DNA of 5,142 bases from Candidatus Fischerbacteria bacterium RBG_13_37_8 (lineage in GTDB: Bacteria > Acidobacteriota > HRBIN11 > MFGW01), in the NCBI GenBank assembly GCA_001780385.1, contig MFGW01000208.1, positions 303 to 5,444 of the forward strand, read 5' to 3'. The position numbers were made by a program, and so were the translations under genes. The notes beneath the pieces are model-generated. The model did no database searches and was not told where the DNA came from. It saw only the letters and a program-made list of their open reading frames with translations. Positions 4,997-5,142 of this stretch are shown piece after piece. Each line of letters begins with the position of its first letter. Within the stretch, counting starts at the first letter, position 1.

Positions 4997-5142
4997 ATGA
5001 ATAGACAATACCAGGAATCCAGGCAGAAAAATATGGTCAGGAAAACAATTATTCCGGTAATTATTATTATTGTGACTATTCTATTCAGGTTTATGGCAGT
5101 GGAGAGGGATGGGCTTACCATAGATGAATTTTACACGTATCA
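4997..5142 (+). CDS. Polytopic membrane glycosyltransferase (GT-C / ArnT-PMT-like), N-terminal fragment
   Basis: The frame from ATG 4997 stays open for 48 codons to the window edge. It has a polar, basic N-terminus (residues 1-16), a first membrane helix at about 17-33 rich in Ile, then ERDGLTIDEFYTY (36-48). An acidic D-E pair (43-44) just after the first membrane helix, in a 'GLxxDExYT' setting, is typical of GT-C enzymes such as the ArnT/PMT (GT39, GT83) superfamily, where an acidic residue in this first outer loop is catalytic. Such enzymes move sugars from polyprenyl-phosphate carriers at the outer face of the inner membrane. A weak ribosome site (AAAGG, 4982-4986) lies 10 bases upstream; ATG 5033 is an alternative start. 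Probably co-transcribed with the acetyltransferase. The assignment rests on very little sequence. Confidence 0.65.
   Translation, partial: MNRQYQESRQKNMVRKTIIPVIIIIVTILFRFMAVERDGLTIDEFYTY

Overview
This 5.1 kb window looks like a chromosomal piece of a Gram-negative-type bacterium. It encodes a lipoprotein, an exported serine hydrolase and the start of a likely lipid-linked-sugar glycosyltransferase. Genes use the standard code with ATG starts and mostly recognisable Shine-Dalgarno sites. The hairpin and heptamer repeats between genes are of a style common in environmental lineages with repeat-littered intergenic DNA (anaerobic sediment or wastewater phyla, planctomycete relatives, cyanobacteria). 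The sequence alone does not fix the phylum.

Left part (1-2063, minus strand): three closely spaced co-directional genes, read right to left. They encode a 172-residue multi-pass membrane protein with an HEGGH zinc-protease-like motif, a 153-residue single-anchor protein with a probable carboxypeptidase-regulatory-like (transthyretin-fold) beta domain, and a lipoprotein that runs off the left edge after 338 residues. Gaps of 46 and 21 bases suggest one transcript. All three are envelope proteins and none has a function I can name with certainty. This cassette is the most plausible little-described system here.

Middle (2064-4000): a 236-base spacer with hexamer-like purine/pyrimidine repeats and a 12-bp inverted repeat, then a 566-residue exported beta-lactamase-fold serine hydrolase (SxxK, YSN and HGG motifs present) with a C-terminal extension.

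Right part (4001-5142): a 400-base spacer densely packed with repeats. It holds two opposed copies of a 37/38-bp GTCATT...AATCC element, a fragment of a third, a GC-rich hairpin element, and a 17-unit heptamer array with G-quadruplex potential on the minus strand. An extended -10 promoter abuts the array and precedes a left-handed beta-helix (hexapeptide-repeat) acetyltransferase. A second copy of the GC-rich hairpin, in opposite orientation, follows that gene. The window ends in the first 48 codons of a membrane glycosyltransferase-like protein. The acetyltransferase and glycosyltransferase may both modify surface polysaccharide or lipid-linked sugar; this is inferred from adjacency and family only.
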